Assembly: GCF_002699985.1 (NCBI RefSeq) | Contig: NZ_LKBT01000005.1 | Coordinates: 85,339 to 149,338 of the forward strand | Length of the DNA: 64,000 nucleotides | From: Pseudomonas sp. ICMP 561 | Lineage (GTDB): Bacteria; Pseudomonadota; Gammaproteobacteria; Pseudomonadales; Pseudomonadaceae | Direction: 5' to 3' | In this document: one piece after another, positions 27,064 through 37,216 of the stretch | Position numbering within the stretch: position 1 is the stretch's first letter | Layout: every line of letters starts with the position of its first letter | Notes under the pieces: generated by a model | Told to the model about the DNA's origin: nothing | The model's input: only the letters and a program-made list of their open reading frames with translations | The model's database searches: none | Translations under genes and position numbers: made by a program

Positions 27064-28767
27064 TTACTGCGCAGTACGGCTCACTTCCCGCACCGGCTTG
27101 CCACGTGCTGGCTTGTCACCTGCTACGAAGTAGTCCGCAGTGCTGCGAGGCAGTGGCGCGCGGCCACGGATCTTGTCGGCGATTTTCTCAGCGATCATGA
27201 TCGTTGGTGCATTCAGGTTGCCGGTGGTAATCAGCGGCATGATCGACGCATCAACGACGCGCAGGCTCTGCATGCCATGCACGCGACCTTCGCCATCGAC
27301 CACGGCCATTTCATCGTTGCCCATTTTGCACGAGCAGGATGGGTGATATGCCGTCTCGGCGTGTTCACGGATGAACGTGTCGAGGTCTTCATCGGACTGA
27401 ACTTCAATGCCGGGGCTGATTTCGCGGCCACGGTATTGATCAAGTGCAGGCTGCTGCATGATTTCCCGGGTCAGGCGAATGCCGTCACGGAATTCCTGCC
27501 AGTCCTGCTCGCTGGCCATGTAGTTGAACAGGATGCTCGGGTAGTCACGCGGGTTCTTCGATTTGACCTGCACACGACCGCGACTTGGCGAACGCATGGA
27601 GCCTACGTGAGCCTGGAAACCATGCTCCTGAACGCCCTTGGTGCCGTTGTAGTTAATCGCTACCGGCAGAAAGTGGTACTGAATATTCGGCCATTCGAAT
27701 TCTTCGCTGGAACGGATGAAACCGCCCGCTTCGAACTGGTTGCTGGCGCCGATGCCGGTGCCGAGGAACATCCACTCTGCACCAATGGCAGGCTGGTTCC
27801 ACCACTGCAGCGATGGGTACAGCGACACTGGCTGAGTGCACGCATATTGCAGGTACATTTCCAAGTGATCCTGAAGATTCTGACCGACGCCCGGCAGGTC
27901 ATGAACCACAGGGATATCCAGCGCGTTCAGGACTTCAGCCGGGCCTACGCCGGAGCGTTGCAGAATCTGAGGCGAAGCAATTGCGCCGCTGCACAGCAAG
28001 ACTTCTTTACGCGCTTTAGCTTCGATGCGTGCATCGCTGTCGCCGACCAGGTAGCTCACGCCCACGGCTTTCTTGCCGTCGAACAGGATTCGATCAGTCA
28101 GCGCGTGAGTGACGATGGTCAGGGTCGAACGCTTCTTGGCTTCATCCAGATAACCGCGAGCGGTGCTGGCGCGGCGGCCTTTAGGCGTTACGGTGCGGTC
28201 CATTGGACCAAAGCCTTCCTGCTGATAGCCGTTGAGGTCATCGGTGCGCGGGTAACCGGCTTGCACACCGGCTTCTACCATGGCGTGGAACAGTGGATTG
28301 TTGCCGGCTTTTGGCGTGGTTACACTGACCGGACCGTCGCCGCCATGGTAGTCGTTGGCGCCGATGTCACGAGTTTCTGCCTTGCGGAAATACGGCAGGC
28401 AGTCAGCGTAGGTCCAGTCTTCGAGACCCGGGTTCTTCGCCCAGCCATCGTAGTCCATCGCGTTGCCGCGGATGTAGCACATGCCGTTGATCAGCGAAGA
28501 GCCGCCGAGGCCTTTGCCGCGACCGCATTCCATACGACGACCGCCCATGTGTGGCTCTGGATCGGTTTCGTAGGCCCAGTTGTAGCGACGGCCCTGAAGC
28601 GGGAATGCCAGAGCAGCCGGCATTTGTGTACGGAAATCCAGACGATAGTCCGGGCCACCGGCTTCCAGCAGCAGAACGGTGACGCCTGCGTCCTCGGTGA
28701 GACGGGCTGCCAAGGTGTTACCGGCCGAACCTGCGCCGATGATGATGTAATCGAATTCCTGGGACAT
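27064..28767 (-). CDS. betA: Choline dehydrogenase BetA
   Basis: Encodes 567 residues of the FAD-dependent GMC oxidoreductase family. The N-terminal FAD loop reads [15 protein letters not shown]. The GMC signatures [20 protein letters not shown] and [15 protein letters not shown] are present, as is HPSCSCKMG near the C terminus, next to the catalytic His/Asn region. It oxidises choline to betaine aldehyde at the inner membrane. It is the last gene of the betIBA unit, with ATG 28767 preceded by AGAGGGTG. The 195 bp between betB and betA hold a REP hairpin that may alter transcript levels. Confidence 0.97.
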   Translation of the reverse strand: MSQEFDYIIIGAGSAGNTLAARLTEDAGVTVLLLEAGGPDYRLDFRTQMPAALAFPLQGRRYNWAYETDPEPHMGGRRMECGRGKGLGGSSLINGMCYIRGNAMDYDGWAKNPGLEDWTYADCLPYFRKAETRDIGANDYHGGDGPVSVTTPKAGNNPLFHAMVEAGVQAGYPRTDDLNGYQQEGFGPMDRTVTPKGRRASTARGYLDEAKKRSTLTIVTHALTDRILFDGKKAVGVSYLVGDSDARIEAKARKEVLLCSGAIASPQILQRSGVGPAEVLNALDIPVVHDLPGVGQNLQDHLEMYLQYACTQPVSLYPSLQWWNQPAIGAEWMFLGTGIGASNQFEAGGFIRSSEEFEWPNIQYHFLPVAINYNGTKGVQEHGFQAHVGSMRSPSRGRVQVKSKNPRDYPSILFNYMASEQDWQEFRDGIRLTREIMQQPALDQYRGREISPGIEVQSDEDLDTFIREHAETAYHPSCSCKMGNDEMAVVDGEGRVHGMQSLRVVDASIMPLITTGNLNAPTIMIAEKIADKIRGRAPLPRSTADYFVAGDKPARGKPVREVSRTAQ

Positions 28768-28809
28768 TACTGCACCCTCTGAAAAAATGTTTGACGTTTA
28801 CGCGGTCCC

Positions 28810-28920
28810 GGTAGGAGCGAACTTGTTCGCGATCGGCTGCGCAGCAGTCGCAAAAGGTGGTGAACACACCACCGCAGGAAAGTCGTTCCGACTTTATCGC
28901 GAACAAGTTCGCTCCTACCG
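28810..28920. repeat. REP inverted repeat, GGAGCGAACTTGTTCGCGA family
   Basis: Arms GGTAGGAGCGAACTTGTTCG and their complement with about 65 nt between, inside the betB-betA spacer. Confidence 0.9.
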
Positions 28921-28962
28921 ATTCTCGGGCGGCTACTGAATCGCCGCCCGATGGGAGCGCTC

Positions 28963-30435
28963 CTAGAACACCGAAGCGTAATCGCCCAACTCAACCTGAA
29001 CGGACTTGATCCGCGTGTACTGCGCCAGCGAGCTGATGCCGTTTTCGCGACCTACACCGGACTGCTTGTAGCCGCCCACCGGCATTTTTGCGTCGGACTC
29101 GCCCCAGGCGTTGATCCAGCAAATGCCGGCTTCAAGCTGGTGAATCACGCGGTGAGCGCGGTTCAGGTCTTTGGTGACGATGCCTGCCGCCAGACCGAAA
29201 TCAGTGTCGTTGGCGCGGCGGATGACTTCTTCTTCATTGTCATAACCCAGGATGCTCATCACCGGGCCGAAGATTTCTTCCTGGACGATTTTCATGTCGT
29301 CAGTGCAATCAGTGAAAACCGTTGGCGCGACATAAGCGCCCTTGGCCAGTTCACCTTCGGTCAGTCGCTCGCCACCGGCCAGCAGGCGTGCGCCTTGCTC
29401 TTTGCCGGAAGCGATGTAGCCCAGTACGTTTTCCATGTGGGCGAAGCTGACCAGCGGGCCGAAATTGGTATTTTCGTCTTCCGGGTCACCGACACGGATG
29501 CGCTTCACGCGCTCCAGGATTTTTGCTTCAAACGCGCTCTTCAACGCGTTGGGTACGAAGACCCTAGTGCCGTTGGTGCAGACCTGGCCGGAGCTGTAGA
29601 AGTTGGCCATCATCGCAACGTCGGCAGCGCGATCCAGATCGGCGTCGTCGAAGATGATCAGCGGCGATTTGCCGCCCAGTTCCATGGTCACTTCTTTCAG
29701 GGACGAACCCGAAGCGCTGGCCATGACTTTCTTGCCGGTTTGCACGCCGCCGGTGAACGAGATTTTCTCGATGCGCGGGTGCTCGGTCAGCCAGCTGCCG
29801 ACTTCAGCGCCGGTGCCTGGCAGTACGTTGAACACGCCATCCGGCACGCCTGCCTCGGTGTAGATTTCGGCCAGCTTCAAGGTGGTCAGCGAAGTGACTT
29901 CGCTCGGCTTGAAGATCATCGCATTACCGGCAGCCAGTGCCGGAGCGGACTTCCACAAAGCGATCTGGATCGGGTAGTTCCAGGCGCCGATACCGGCAAC
30001 CACGCCCAACGGCTCGCGGCGGGTGTAAACGAACGAGGAAGTGCGCAGCGGAATCTGCTCGCCTTCGATGGCGGGTACCAGGCCTGCGTAATATTCCAGC
30101 ACATCGGCACCGGTCACGATGTCGACGTATTTGGTTTCGGAGAAGGCTTTGCCGGTGTCCAGGGTTTCCAGTGCAGCCAGCTCATCGTTGCGTTCGCGCA
30201 GGATATCCACGGCACGGCGCAGGATGCGTGAGCGCTCCATGGCGGTCATTTCGGCCCAGATCTTCTGGCCTTTTTCGGCGCTGACCACGGCGCGTTCAAC
30301 GTCTTCTTTCGAGGCGCGCTGGACCTGAGCCAAAAGCTCACCGTTGGCCGGGTTGATGGCGTCGAAGGTCGCATTGCTGGTGGCGTCTACATAGCCGCCG
30401 TGGATGTAAAGTTTTTGCTGTTCGAAACGGGCCAT
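28963..30435 (-). CDS. betB: Betaine aldehyde dehydrogenase BetB
   Basis: Encodes 490 residues of the aldehyde dehydrogenase family. Conserved positions include Asn in [20 protein letters not shown], the NAD loop [12 protein letters not shown], the general base Glu in [14 protein letters not shown], and the nucleophile Cys in [12 protein letters not shown]. It converts betaine aldehyde to glycine betaine with NAD(P). Its neighbours are betI upstream (114 bp) and betA downstream. ATG 30435 follows GAGGA. Confidence 0.97.
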   Translation of the reverse strand: MARFEQQKLYIHGGYVDATSNATFDAINPANGELLAQVQRASKEDVERAVVSAEKGQKIWAEMTAMERSRILRRAVDILRERNDELAALETLDTGKAFSETKYVDIVTGADVLEYYAGLVPAIEGEQIPLRTSSFVYTRREPLGVVAGIGAWNYPIQIALWKSAPALAAGNAMIFKPSEVTSLTTLKLAEIYTEAGVPDGVFNVLPGTGAEVGSWLTEHPRIEKISFTGGVQTGKKVMASASGSSLKEVTMELGGKSPLIIFDDADLDRAADVAMMANFYSSGQVCTNGTRVFVPNALKSAFEAKILERVKRIRVGDPEDENTNFGPLVSFAHMENVLGYIASGKEQGARLLAGGERLTEGELAKGAYVAPTVFTDCTDDMKIVQEEIFGPVMSILGYDNEEEVIRRANDTDFGLAAGIVTKDLNRAHRVIHQLEAGICWINAWGESDAKMPVGGYKQSGVGRENGISSLAQYTRIKSVQVELGDYASVF

Positions 30436-30549
30436 AAAGTCCTCGCAAATTCAGAGTGGCTGGCGATGACTGACGTCAGGTTGCCGTGTCGGATTGGGCA
30501 ACGCCGTGTTGCAGTCGTTCGGTGCTCGCCTCATCAAATGTGAAACGTT

Positions 30550-31143
30550 TCAGCTCACCGCTTTCGCCAGTTGGAAATCCATGTATTCGTAGGCAATCTG
30601 CAGCGCCTGATCGGTGTCGAACTCATCGCCCGATAGCGCGCCGCGTAGCCATAAACCGTCGATCAGTGCCGCGAGACCGCGGGCCGCGCTACGCGCTTGC
30701 TCCGGTGCCAGTACGCGGCGGAACTGACAGCACAGGTTCGAATACAGGCGGTGATCGTTGATCCGCTGCAACCTGTGCAATGACGGGTGATGCATGCTGG
30801 TAGCCCAGAAGGCCAGCCAGGTTTTCATTGCCGGGCCGTTGACCTGGCTGGCGTCGAAGTTGCCCTCGATGATCACTTGCAGATGCGCCCTTGGGCTGTC
30901 ATCGGTGAGTGCGTGACGACGTTCACGTACGTTCACGATCAAGGCATTCATCAGGTGGCGCATGGTGGCTGCGATCAGGCCGTTCTTGTCCTGAAAGTAG
31001 TGGCTGATGATGCCGTTCGAGACGCCTGCCAGACGAGCAATCAGCGCAATGCTGGCGTCGCCCATACCGACTTGATCGACCGCAGTAAGCGTGGCCTGGA
31101 TCAACTGCTGACGGCGTATGGGTTGCATACCGACCTTGGGCAT
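30550..31143 (-). CDS. betI: Choline-responsive repressor BetI (TetR family)
   Basis: Encodes 197 residues. The TetR helix-turn-helix lies near residues 26-50 ([20 protein letters not shown]) and the C-terminal ligand domain carries [20 protein letters not shown]. BetI represses the bet genes until choline binds. Its operator palindrome lies 72 bp upstream, so the repressor controls its own unit betI-betB-betA. ATG 31143 follows AGGAGAT. Confidence 0.96.
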   Translation of the reverse strand: MPKVGMQPIRRQQLIQATLTAVDQVGMGDASIALIARLAGVSNGIISHYFQDKNGLIAATMRHLMNALIVNVRERRHALTDDSPRAHLQVIIEGNFDASQVNGPAMKTWLAFWATSMHHPSLHRLQRINDHRLYSNLCCQFRRVLAPEQARSAARGLAALIDGLWLRGALSGDEFDTDQALQIAYEYMDFQLAKAVS

Positions 31144-31214
31144 TCACTAAATCTCCTGATTCGCCTGACTGATCGCTCTGCCCTGAAAAGGCTCAGCCAG
31201 TCTAAAGATTTTTT

Positions 31215-31228
31215 ATTGAACGTTCAAT
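31215..31228. promoter_or_regulatory. BetI operator palindrome
   Basis: Perfect 14-bp palindrome ATTGAACGTTCAAT, flanked by T-rich then A-rich runs that extend the symmetry, 72 bp before the betI start. This is the expected BetI operator site at the betIBA promoter, by analogy with other gamma-proteobacteria. Confidence 0.75.
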
Positions 31229-31258
31229 CAATAAAAAATGATGGGCGTGTTTAGCCCT

Positions 31259-31347
31259 GTTGGAGCGAGGCTTGCCCGCGAATCAGTCGCCACGGTATGC
31301 CTGGCACACCGCGTCATCGTTCTTCGCGGGCAAGCCTCGCTCCAACA
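31259..31347. repeat. REP inverted repeat, GCGAGGCTTGCCCGCGAA family
   Basis: Arms GTTGGAGCGAGGCTTGCCCG and their complement, between the cbcV stop and the betI promoter. Confidence 0.9.
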
Positions 31348-31356
31348 GATTTGCTC

Positions 31357-32535
31357 TCAGCCTAGATTCTTGCCGAGCAACGCGTGATACAGCTCGCTAT
31401 CTCCCAGAATCCCGACCACCTGGTTGCCATCCTGCAGCACCAGCTTGTTACCCGTCTGATAACGAATCTGCAGGGCGTCGCGCATGCCGATGTTGGAGTG
31501 CACCAGCGTCGGTTTGCGGTCCAGGGTGTCCATCGGTTGGCCCGGTGCCCAGTTTTGCAGGTCGAGTTGACCGGCACCCTGGCGTGCACCTTTGATGGTG
31601 TTGCCTTCGGCCAGTTCGAGCCACGAATCCACGCTTGGGTCCAGACACACCGAGCCATTGACCCGGGTGCAGTTATCCAGCGTGCGCATGAGGCTGCGGC
31701 CGCACAGCACGTTGAGCGGGTTGGTGTGGGCGACGAAGGTACGCACGTACTCATCGGCAGGGTTGAGCACGATCTGCTCCGGCACGCTGTACTGCACGAT
31801 GCGCCCGTCTTTCATGATCGCGATCCGGCTGCCCAGCTTGAGCGCTTCGTCCAGATCGTGGCTGACGAACACGATAGTTTTATTCAGCTTGCTCTGCAGG
31901 GCCAGCAGCTCATCCTGCAAGCCTTGGCGGATCAGCGGGTCGAGGGCCGAAAACGGCTCGTCCATCAACAGAATGTCGGCATCCATTGCCAGCGCACGGG
32001 CCAGGCCAACGCGTTGCTGCATGCCGCCAGAGAGTTCGTCGGGCTTCTTGTTGCGCCACTGGGTCAGGCCAACCAGTTCGAGTTTTTCGTCCACCAGCTT
32101 GCGGCGTTCTTTCTCGGGTCGGCCCTGCATTTCCAGACCAAAGCTGATGTTCTCGCGCACCGTCAGCCAAGGCATCAGGGCGAACTTCTGGAAGACCATG
32201 GCGATGCGTTTGGTGCGCATCAGTTTCAGCTCTGCCGGTGTGCAGTTAGCGATGTTGATTTGCGAGCCTTCGTGCTCGACATACAGTGCGCCACGGCTCA
32301 CGGTGTTGAGGCCGTTGATGCAGCGCAGCAGGCTGGATTTGCCCGAACCGGACAGGCCCATCAATACACAGATTTCGCCTTTCTCGATGTCCAGGCTGGC
32401 TTTTTCGACACCGACGATCAGGCCGGTTTTCTTCAGGATCTGATCACGGGTCAAGCCTTCATCCAGCAGCTTGAGTGCCTCGCGAGGATCATTGGCAAAG
32501 ATAACGTCGACGTTATCGAATTTGATAATGCTCAT
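31357..32535 (-). CDS. cbcV: Choline/betaine/carnitine ABC transporter ATPase CbcV
   Basis: Encodes 392 residues of the ProV/ChoV type. Walker A reads GLSGSGKSSLLRC, the ABC signature LSGGMQQRVGLARAL, and Walker B ADILLMDEPFSALDP. A C-terminal CBS-like regulatory part of about 120 residues follows. It powers uptake of choline, betaine and carnitine with CbcW and CbcX. Its start overlaps the cbcW stop by four bases (ATGA), so the two are translationally coupled. In P. aeruginosa the corresponding genes are activated by GbdR. Confidence 0.94.
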   Translation of the reverse strand: MSIIKFDNVDVIFANDPREALKLLDEGLTRDQILKKTGLIVGVEKASLDIEKGEICVLMGLSGSGKSSLLRCINGLNTVSRGALYVEHEGSQINIANCTPAELKLMRTKRIAMVFQKFALMPWLTVRENISFGLEMQGRPEKERRKLVDEKLELVGLTQWRNKKPDELSGGMQQRVGLARALAMDADILLMDEPFSALDPLIRQGLQDELLALQSKLNKTIVFVSHDLDEALKLGSRIAIMKDGRIVQYSVPEQIVLNPADEYVRTFVAHTNPLNVLCGRSLMRTLDNCTRVNGSVCLDPSVDSWLELAEGNTIKGARQGAGQLDLQNWAPGQPMDTLDRKPTLVHSNIGMRDALQIRYQTGNKLVLQDGNQVVGILGDSELYHALLGKNLG

Positions 32536-33377
32536 GCGTCAGCCCTCACTTTTGCTTCGGGTTGTTTGCAGATACGGTCGAGCATGATTGCCAGCAATAC
32601 GATCGCCAGGCCTGCTTCGAAGCCTTGGGAGATGTCAGCAGTATTCAATGCGTTGACCACGGGTTTGCCCAGCCCATCGGCGCCCACCAGTGCGGCAATC
32701 ACCACCATCGACAACGACAGCATGATGCACTGGGTAATACCGGCGGCGATGCTAGGCATGGCGTAAGGCAGTTCGATACGCGTCAGCAGTTGACGACGCG
32801 ACGAGCCAAAGGCTTTACCGGCATCGAGCAATTCATGGGGTACATCACGGATACCCAGATACGTCAGGCGGATCGGCGCAGCAATGGCGAAGACCACCGT
32901 TGAAATCAGACCGGGCACTACGCCCAGGCCGAACAGCGTCAGGGTAGGGATCAGGTAAACAAAGGTCGGTACGGTTTGCATCAAATCCAGCACCGGTCGC
33001 ATCACGGTGTAGAACATTGGTTTGTGCGCGGCAACAATGCCCAGCGGCACGCCGATGATGACGCAGACGAAGGTCGCGAACAGCACTTGTGCCAGGGTCT
33101 CCAGGGTTTGATCCCAGTAGCCCAGATTGAGGATCAGCAGAAACGACGCGACGACGAACGCGGTCAGGCCCCATTTGCGCTGGATGAAGTGCGCTAGGAG
33201 GGCGATCAGGCCGATCAGCACGAAGGGGTTGAACCAAGTCAGCGCAAACGTCAGGCCGTGGATCATGGTTTCAAGCGATGACGCGATTGCATCGAAAGTG
33301 CTGGCGCCGTGTTGGGTCAGCCAGTCTACGAAGGCCGCGATGTACTCGCCTAAGGGGATTTTATGATCTGTCAGCAT
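32532..33377 (-). CDS. cbcW: Choline ABC transporter permease CbcW
   Basis: Encodes 281 residues with about six hydrophobic helices. The permease EAA-type loop is visible as DVPHELLDAGKAFGSSRRQL, near residue 190, with the conserved G at the expected position. It forms the membrane channel of the CbcXWV system. The last codon overlaps the cbcV start. It lies 67 bp after cbcX; a GC-rich hairpin in that spacer may limit read-through. Confidence 0.94.
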   Translation of the reverse strand: MLTDHKIPLGEYIAAFVDWLTQHGASTFDAIASSLETMIHGLTFALTWFNPFVLIGLIALLAHFIQRKWGLTAFVVASFLLILNLGYWDQTLETLAQVLFATFVCVIIGVPLGIVAAHKPMFYTVMRPVLDLMQTVPTFVYLIPTLTLFGLGVVPGLISTVVFAIAAPIRLTYLGIRDVPHELLDAGKAFGSSRRQLLTRIELPYAMPSIAAGITQCIMLSLSMVVIAALVGADGLGKPVVNALNTADISQGFEAGLAIVLLAIMLDRICKQPEAKVRADA

Positions 33378-33415
33378 GGTATCGATTGTCCGCTTGCGGG
33401 GGGAAAGGGGGACAA

Positions 33416-33435
33416 CAGGCGGGCGTACCCGCCTG
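33416..33435 (-). other. Intercistronic hairpin between cbcX and cbcW
   Basis: Perfect 8-bp GC-rich stem CAGGCGGG and CCCGCCTG with a 4-nt loop. Such hairpins behind binding-protein genes often stabilise the upstream message or attenuate transcription, giving more binding protein than permease. No T-run follows, so full termination is unlikely. Confidence 0.55.
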
Positions 33436-33444
33436 CCTGTCTGC

Positions 33445-34392
33445 TTACTTTGTCAGCTTGGCTTTTGCTGCCTCCAGGCCAGGCTTGCCGTCGATGGTGG
33501 TCACGCCAGCCAGCCAGGTATCGAGCACTTGCGGGTTGGCTTTGAGCCAGGCTTTGGCGGCGGCGTCAGGCTTCTGCTTGTCGTCCAGAACCTTGCCCAT
33601 CAGCGTGCTTTCCATGTCGAGGGTGAACGACAGGTTTTTCAGCAGTTGGCCAACGTTGCTGCATTCCTGGGCGTAGCCCTTGCGGGTGTTGGTGAAGATG
33701 GTGGCCTGACCGAAGTTAGGACCAAAATACTCGTCGCCACCCGTCAGGTACTTCATCTTGAAACGGTTGTTCATCGGGTGCGGCTCCCAGCCCAGGAAGA
33801 CCACGGCGGTCTTGCGGCGTTGGGCGCGGTCAACCTGGGAGAGCATGCCTGCTTCGCTGGATTCAACGACTTTGAAACCGGCGTCTTTCAGGCCGAAAGC
33901 ATTCTTGTCGATCATGCTCTGGATCAGACGATTGCCGTCGTTGCCAGGCTCGATGCCATAGATTTTGCCGTCCAGTTCTTTCTTGAACTTGGCAATATCG
34001 GCGAAATCTTTCAGGCCTTTGTTATATAGCTCTTCAGGGACGGCGAGGGTGTATTTGGCGCCCTCGAGGTTGGCGCGAATGGTCTCGACGGTGCCTGCAT
34101 CACGATAAGGCTTGATGTCGTTTTCCATGGTCGGCATCCAGTTGCCAAGGAACACGTCCATGTTCTTGCCATCGGCCAGGGACTTGTAGGTCACGGGCAC
34201 GGAAATCATCGTGGTTTTGGTTTTGTAGCCGAGGGATTCGAGAACGGCGCTGGTGACGGCGGTGGTGACAGTGATGTCTGTCCAGCCGACATCCGAAAAG
34301 TTGACCGTACTGCACTGCTCGGGCTCGGCGGCTTGCGCCAGCATTGGTAAGCCCAGCGCAACAGCCAGTAGCAACGATTTAGAACCTTTCAT
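33445..34392 (-). CDS. cbcX: Choline/betaine-binding protein CbcX
   Basis: Encodes 315 residues from ATG 34392, chosen because AAGGGAGT lies 6-8 nt upstream; the frame extends further but without such a site. A Sec signal peptide ends near residue 22 (AQAAEPEQ). Aromatic residues W37 (DVGWTDIT), W85 (LGNWMPTM), Y114 (AKYTLAVP) and W202 (LGWEPHPM) match the four-sided aromatic box that holds the trimethylammonium group in ChoX-type proteins. It delivers choline and related compounds to CbcWV. Three direct repeats, probably activator sites, lie about 163 bp upstream. Confidence 0.93.
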   Translation of the reverse strand: MKGSKSLLLAVALGLPMLAQAAEPEQCSTVNFSDVGWTDITVTTAVTSAVLESLGYKTKTTMISVPVTYKSLADGKNMDVFLGNWMPTMENDIKPYRDAGTVETIRANLEGAKYTLAVPEELYNKGLKDFADIAKFKKELDGKIYGIEPGNDGNRLIQSMIDKNAFGLKDAGFKVVESSEAGMLSQVDRAQRRKTAVVFLGWEPHPMNNRFKMKYLTGGDEYFGPNFGQATIFTNTRKGYAQECSNVGQLLKNLSFTLDMESTLMGKVLDDKQKPDAAAKAWLKANPQVLDTWLAGVTTIDGKPGLEAAKAKLTK

Positions 34393-34555
34393 ATATGGAC
34401 TCCCTTGGTGTTTTTTTCTCGTCATCAGCTTCGCGAGCTGACACGGTTGGTGTTTTTTTCGGCTGAAGTACAAGGCGTTTGATCAAGGCTCTTCCACTGC
34501 GCTGGCGAACGAGTCGATACCGATCATGTAACAGCAAAAATCAAACGCCTACAGG

Positions 34556-34617
34556 GGGCGTCGTAACCAGTACACAGGGCGTCGTATCCAGTGTCGGTGA
34601 CGTCGCTTACAGGTTTT
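34556..34617 (-). promoter_or_regulatory. Three direct repeats upstream of cbcX, likely GbdR sites
   Basis: The pentamer CGTCG occurs at 34559, 34580 and 34601, exactly 21 bp apart, that is two helical turns. The first two units GGGCGTCGTAACCAGT and GGGCGTCGTATCCAGT differ at one base; the third, TGACGTCGCTTACAGG, is weaker. Repeats of this spacing suit an AraC-type activator dimer. GbdR, encoded just to the right, activates the cbcXWV genes in P. aeruginosa. Assignment to GbdR is inference. Confidence 0.55.
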
Positions 34618-35397
34618 TTCCATGCCGTAAGGTCTCTTTTGCCGCGCAAACGCAGCTAAAACCGGCATAAGCCATCGCACCGGGACTCAGGGAATCACGG
34701 GCGACGTTGGTGGGGATGTGCGTGTCGTTACGGGGTGCCACAGGCGTTGCAAATGCCTGATGATGTGCGCACCACGGCAGGTAACAGCAAGAGCGTAGCA
34801 GCCGCAGCAGCGCTTGCCGTTAGCCCTTAAACCACTCATCACGGTGGTTTTGGATGTTCATTTGGGTGTTATGTTCCCCAGCCGACGCTTATCAGTCTCT
34901 GTAGGAGCTGCCGAAGGCTGCGAAACAGCTGTCGGAATGACAATCCATTCGCAGCCTTCTACAGTTCCCGCAAAGGCATACGATGGGGCTGGATTGAAAG
35001 GTGCGCACTTATCGAACACCCACCCCGATGACCGCCACCTTTTGGCGCGCAAGCCCTTAAACATGGCGCAGTGCTACGTCTCGTCGGCACTGGATCTGTG
35101 CTGTGCCGTGCGTTGAGTGACATCCTGATACATGCCTCTTGGATCCCGGCACACAAGTGCTACCGAATTGCTCAACTGCCATGCACAGCGCGGGTCGCAA
35201 CAAGTGTGGACGTCGCTAATCGACAACTCAGGTCGCTGCTGACTAGACGCATCGCGACGTCGTTTTCAGGGGTTATTGAATAGCCATTCAACTTTAGGCA
35301 TGGCATTTGCGTTGTCATCACAAAGCCCTGCTTCGTATGGGGCAATAACAAGAGCCTCCGCCTGAGGCCTCCAACCGCTTAGTGAGGAGATACTGTG
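34618..35397. other. Spacer between cbcX control region and gbdR
   Basis: Apart from a decayed REP at 34900-34970 and two GACGTCG motifs at 35209-35215 and 35256-35262, related to the third unit at 34598, I see nothing. Short reading frames in the region show no family resemblance. A GAGGAG ribosome site precedes gbdR. Confidence 0.5.
34900..34970. repeat. Decayed REP, GGAGCTGCCGAAGGCTGCGA family
   Basis: The left arm is intact and the right arm is interrupted (CAGCCTTCTACAG). It matches the repeats at 2284 and 3832. Confidence 0.7.
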
Positions 35398-36501
35398 ATG
35401 ACATCGTTCAACTCCGGGGCCCAACCCCAGAATCGCGCACCACAATCCATCGGCTTTCTGCTGCTGGATAACTTCACTCTGATATCCCTCGCATCAGCGG
35501 TTGAGCCCCTGCGTATGGCAAACCAGTTGTCAGGTCGCGAATTGTATCGCTGGACCACACTGAGCGCCGACGGCGGTCAGGTCTGGGCCAGCGATGGCCT
35601 GCAAATCACTCCCGATGCGGCCATGCACAAGGCTCCGGCGATGGACACGGTGATTGTCTGCGGCGGCGTGGGCATTCAGCGCACGGTGACTCGTGAACAC
35701 GTCAGCTGGCTGCAGAGCCAGGCGCGTCAGTCCAAGCGTCTCGGCGCCGTATGCACTGGCAGTTGGGCGCTGGCGTGTGCGGGTCTGCTCGATGGCTTCG
35801 ATTGCAGCGTGCACTGGGAGTGTCTGGCCTCGATGCAGGAAGCCTTCCCCCGCGTGGCCATGAGCACTCGCCTGTTTACCCTGGATCGTAACCGCTTCAC
35901 CAGCTCCGGCGGCACCGCGCCACTGGACATGATGCTGCACCTGATCAGCCGTGACCATGGTCGTGAACTGTCGGCCGCCATTTCTGAAATGTTCGTCTAC
36001 GAGCGCATTCGTAACGAGCAGGACCACCAGCGCGTGCCGCTCAAGCACATGCTGGGCACCAATCAGCCGAAGCTGCAGGAAATCGTTGCGCTGATGGAAG
36101 CCAACCTAGAAGAGCCCATCGACCTTGATGAACTGGCGGTTTATGTCGCTGTTTCCAGGCGTCAGCTGGAGCGCTTGTTCCAGAAGTACCTGCACTGCTC
36201 GCCGTCGCGCTATTACCTCAAATTGCGCCTGATCCGTGCCCGGCAGCTGCTTAAGCAAACGCCGATGTCGATCATTGAAGTTGCCTCGGTGTGCGGTTTT
36301 GTTTCCACCCCGCACTTCTCCAAGTGCTACCGCGAATACTTCGGCATTCCGCCGCGTGACGAGCGCGTAGGTTCCAACACCACCCAGCAAGTCGCCATGA
36401 TGCCAATCCCGCAAGCCATGGTCCTCGCACCGCTGTCCGGCCCATTGTCGGCATTGAGCCAGGCCAGGAATGAGTCGACGTTTGCGAGCGTGAGGTTGTA
36501 A
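35398..36501 (+). CDS. gbdR: Transcriptional activator GbdR (AraC family, GATase-like)
   Basis: Encodes 367 residues from ATG 35398, with GAGGAG 8 nt upstream; a GTG one codon earlier is also in frame. The N-terminal half is a DJ-1/PfpI-like amidotransferase fold without catalytic function (AVCTGSWALACAGLL). The C-terminal half is an AraC-type double helix-turn-helix (LDELAVYVAVSRRQLERLFQ and IIEVASVCGFVSTPHFSKCY). It closely follows the P. aeruginosa GbdR pattern and senses glycine betaine or dimethylglycine, activating catabolic and uptake genes. It is divergent from cbcXWV with about 1 kb between. Confidence 0.93.
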   Translation: MTSFNSGAQPQNRAPQSIGFLLLDNFTLISLASAVEPLRMANQLSGRELYRWTTLSADGGQVWASDGLQITPDAAMHKAPAMDTVIVCGGVGIQRTVTREHVSWLQSQARQSKRLGAVCTGSWALACAGLLDGFDCSVHWECLASMQEAFPRVAMSTRLFTLDRNRFTSSGGTAPLDMMLHLISRDHGRELSAAISEMFVYERIRNEQDHQRVPLKHMLGTNQPKLQEIVALMEANLEEPIDLDELAVYVAVSRRQLERLFQKYLHCSPSRYYLKLRLIRARQLLKQTPMSIIEVASVCGFVSTPHFSKCYREYFGIPPRDERVGSNTTQQVAMMPIPQAMVLAPLSGPLSALSQARNESTFASVRL

Positions 36502-36742
36502 CAGAGGTTGTTGATATCCCACAGGGTTTTGCCTGATGCCGATGAGTCCCCGGTTTCATCCTTCGCGGTGATCAACGGACTGTAAGTTCTGACAGTAGAC
36601 GCCCTGTTTTTTTCGTCTCACAGTGTCCTGGTCTGAAGGATGGCCTTCAGCTCTTTAACCCTGCACGGCATGTTCAGTATTTGGCGAGTTGGAGGCATTT
36701 GCTTATTACAGGGATTGAGGTTTTTTCTCAGGGAGTCAGATC

Positions 36743-37174
36743 ATGGAATATATAGTAAATAGTGATTTTAGCACCGGGAAGCTCGACCCTTGGCGGCCGG
36801 TGGCAGGTTCCACAATCGAGATTGGAGAAGAGGATGGTCGCTACCATGCGGTACTGGGCGACAGTGACAAGTTGAACCAGAACGTTCGAATCGCAGACGT
36901 ACAACCACGGCGTTTCTTACTCTCCGTTGAATTGAAAGTGATCAATGGTACTGAGGAGGATAAAGGGCAAGTGCACTTGCTCTGGTCATCGAATGCCCTG
37001 TTCAGGACGTATTATCCTGCGGTGTCGGATGACTGGGCAACCACTACGTTCGACTTGTTTGTCTCCAACTTAGCGACTACCAATAACATTGAGGTATTGG
37101 TTGAGCCTCGATTTGCCAAGGAGGTTTTGGTGGGAAGTGTTTCCCTCAGAGATGAGCGGAGACGTAGGCATTGA
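36743..37174 (+). CDS. Carbohydrate-binding-like jelly-roll protein
   Basis: Encodes 143 residues from ATG 36743 with an AGGGAGT ribosome site. The N-terminal pattern NSDFSTGKLDPWRPV is the typical start of CBM4/9/22-like jelly-roll modules, and strand-rich sequence follows with DWATTTFDLFV. There is no signal peptide and no catalytic domain. It is the first gene of the island right of gbdR, though the reading is from pattern alone. Role unknown; sugar binding is inference. Confidence 0.6.
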   Translation: MEYIVNSDFSTGKLDPWRPVAGSTIEIGEEDGRYHAVLGDSDKLNQNVRIADVQPRRFLLSVELKVINGTEEDKGQVHLLWSSNALFRTYYPAVSDDWATTTFDLFVSNLATTNNIEVLVEPRFAKEVLVGSVSLRDERRRRH

Positions 37175-37216
37175 AGCTGGGGAGTCGCATAGGTAAGCGT
37201 GTGATGTTTTGAACAC

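Noticed and set aside
25223..30231. Long plus-strand frames opposite the TldD gene, betA and betB
   Set aside because: Complement of well-supported genes; no ribosome sites.
31384..32766. 460-codon frame opposite cbcV
   Set aside because: Antisense shadow of an ABC ATPase.
34814..35116. Short frames between cbcX and gbdR
   Set aside because: They cross a decayed REP and lack ribosome sites or family resemblance.
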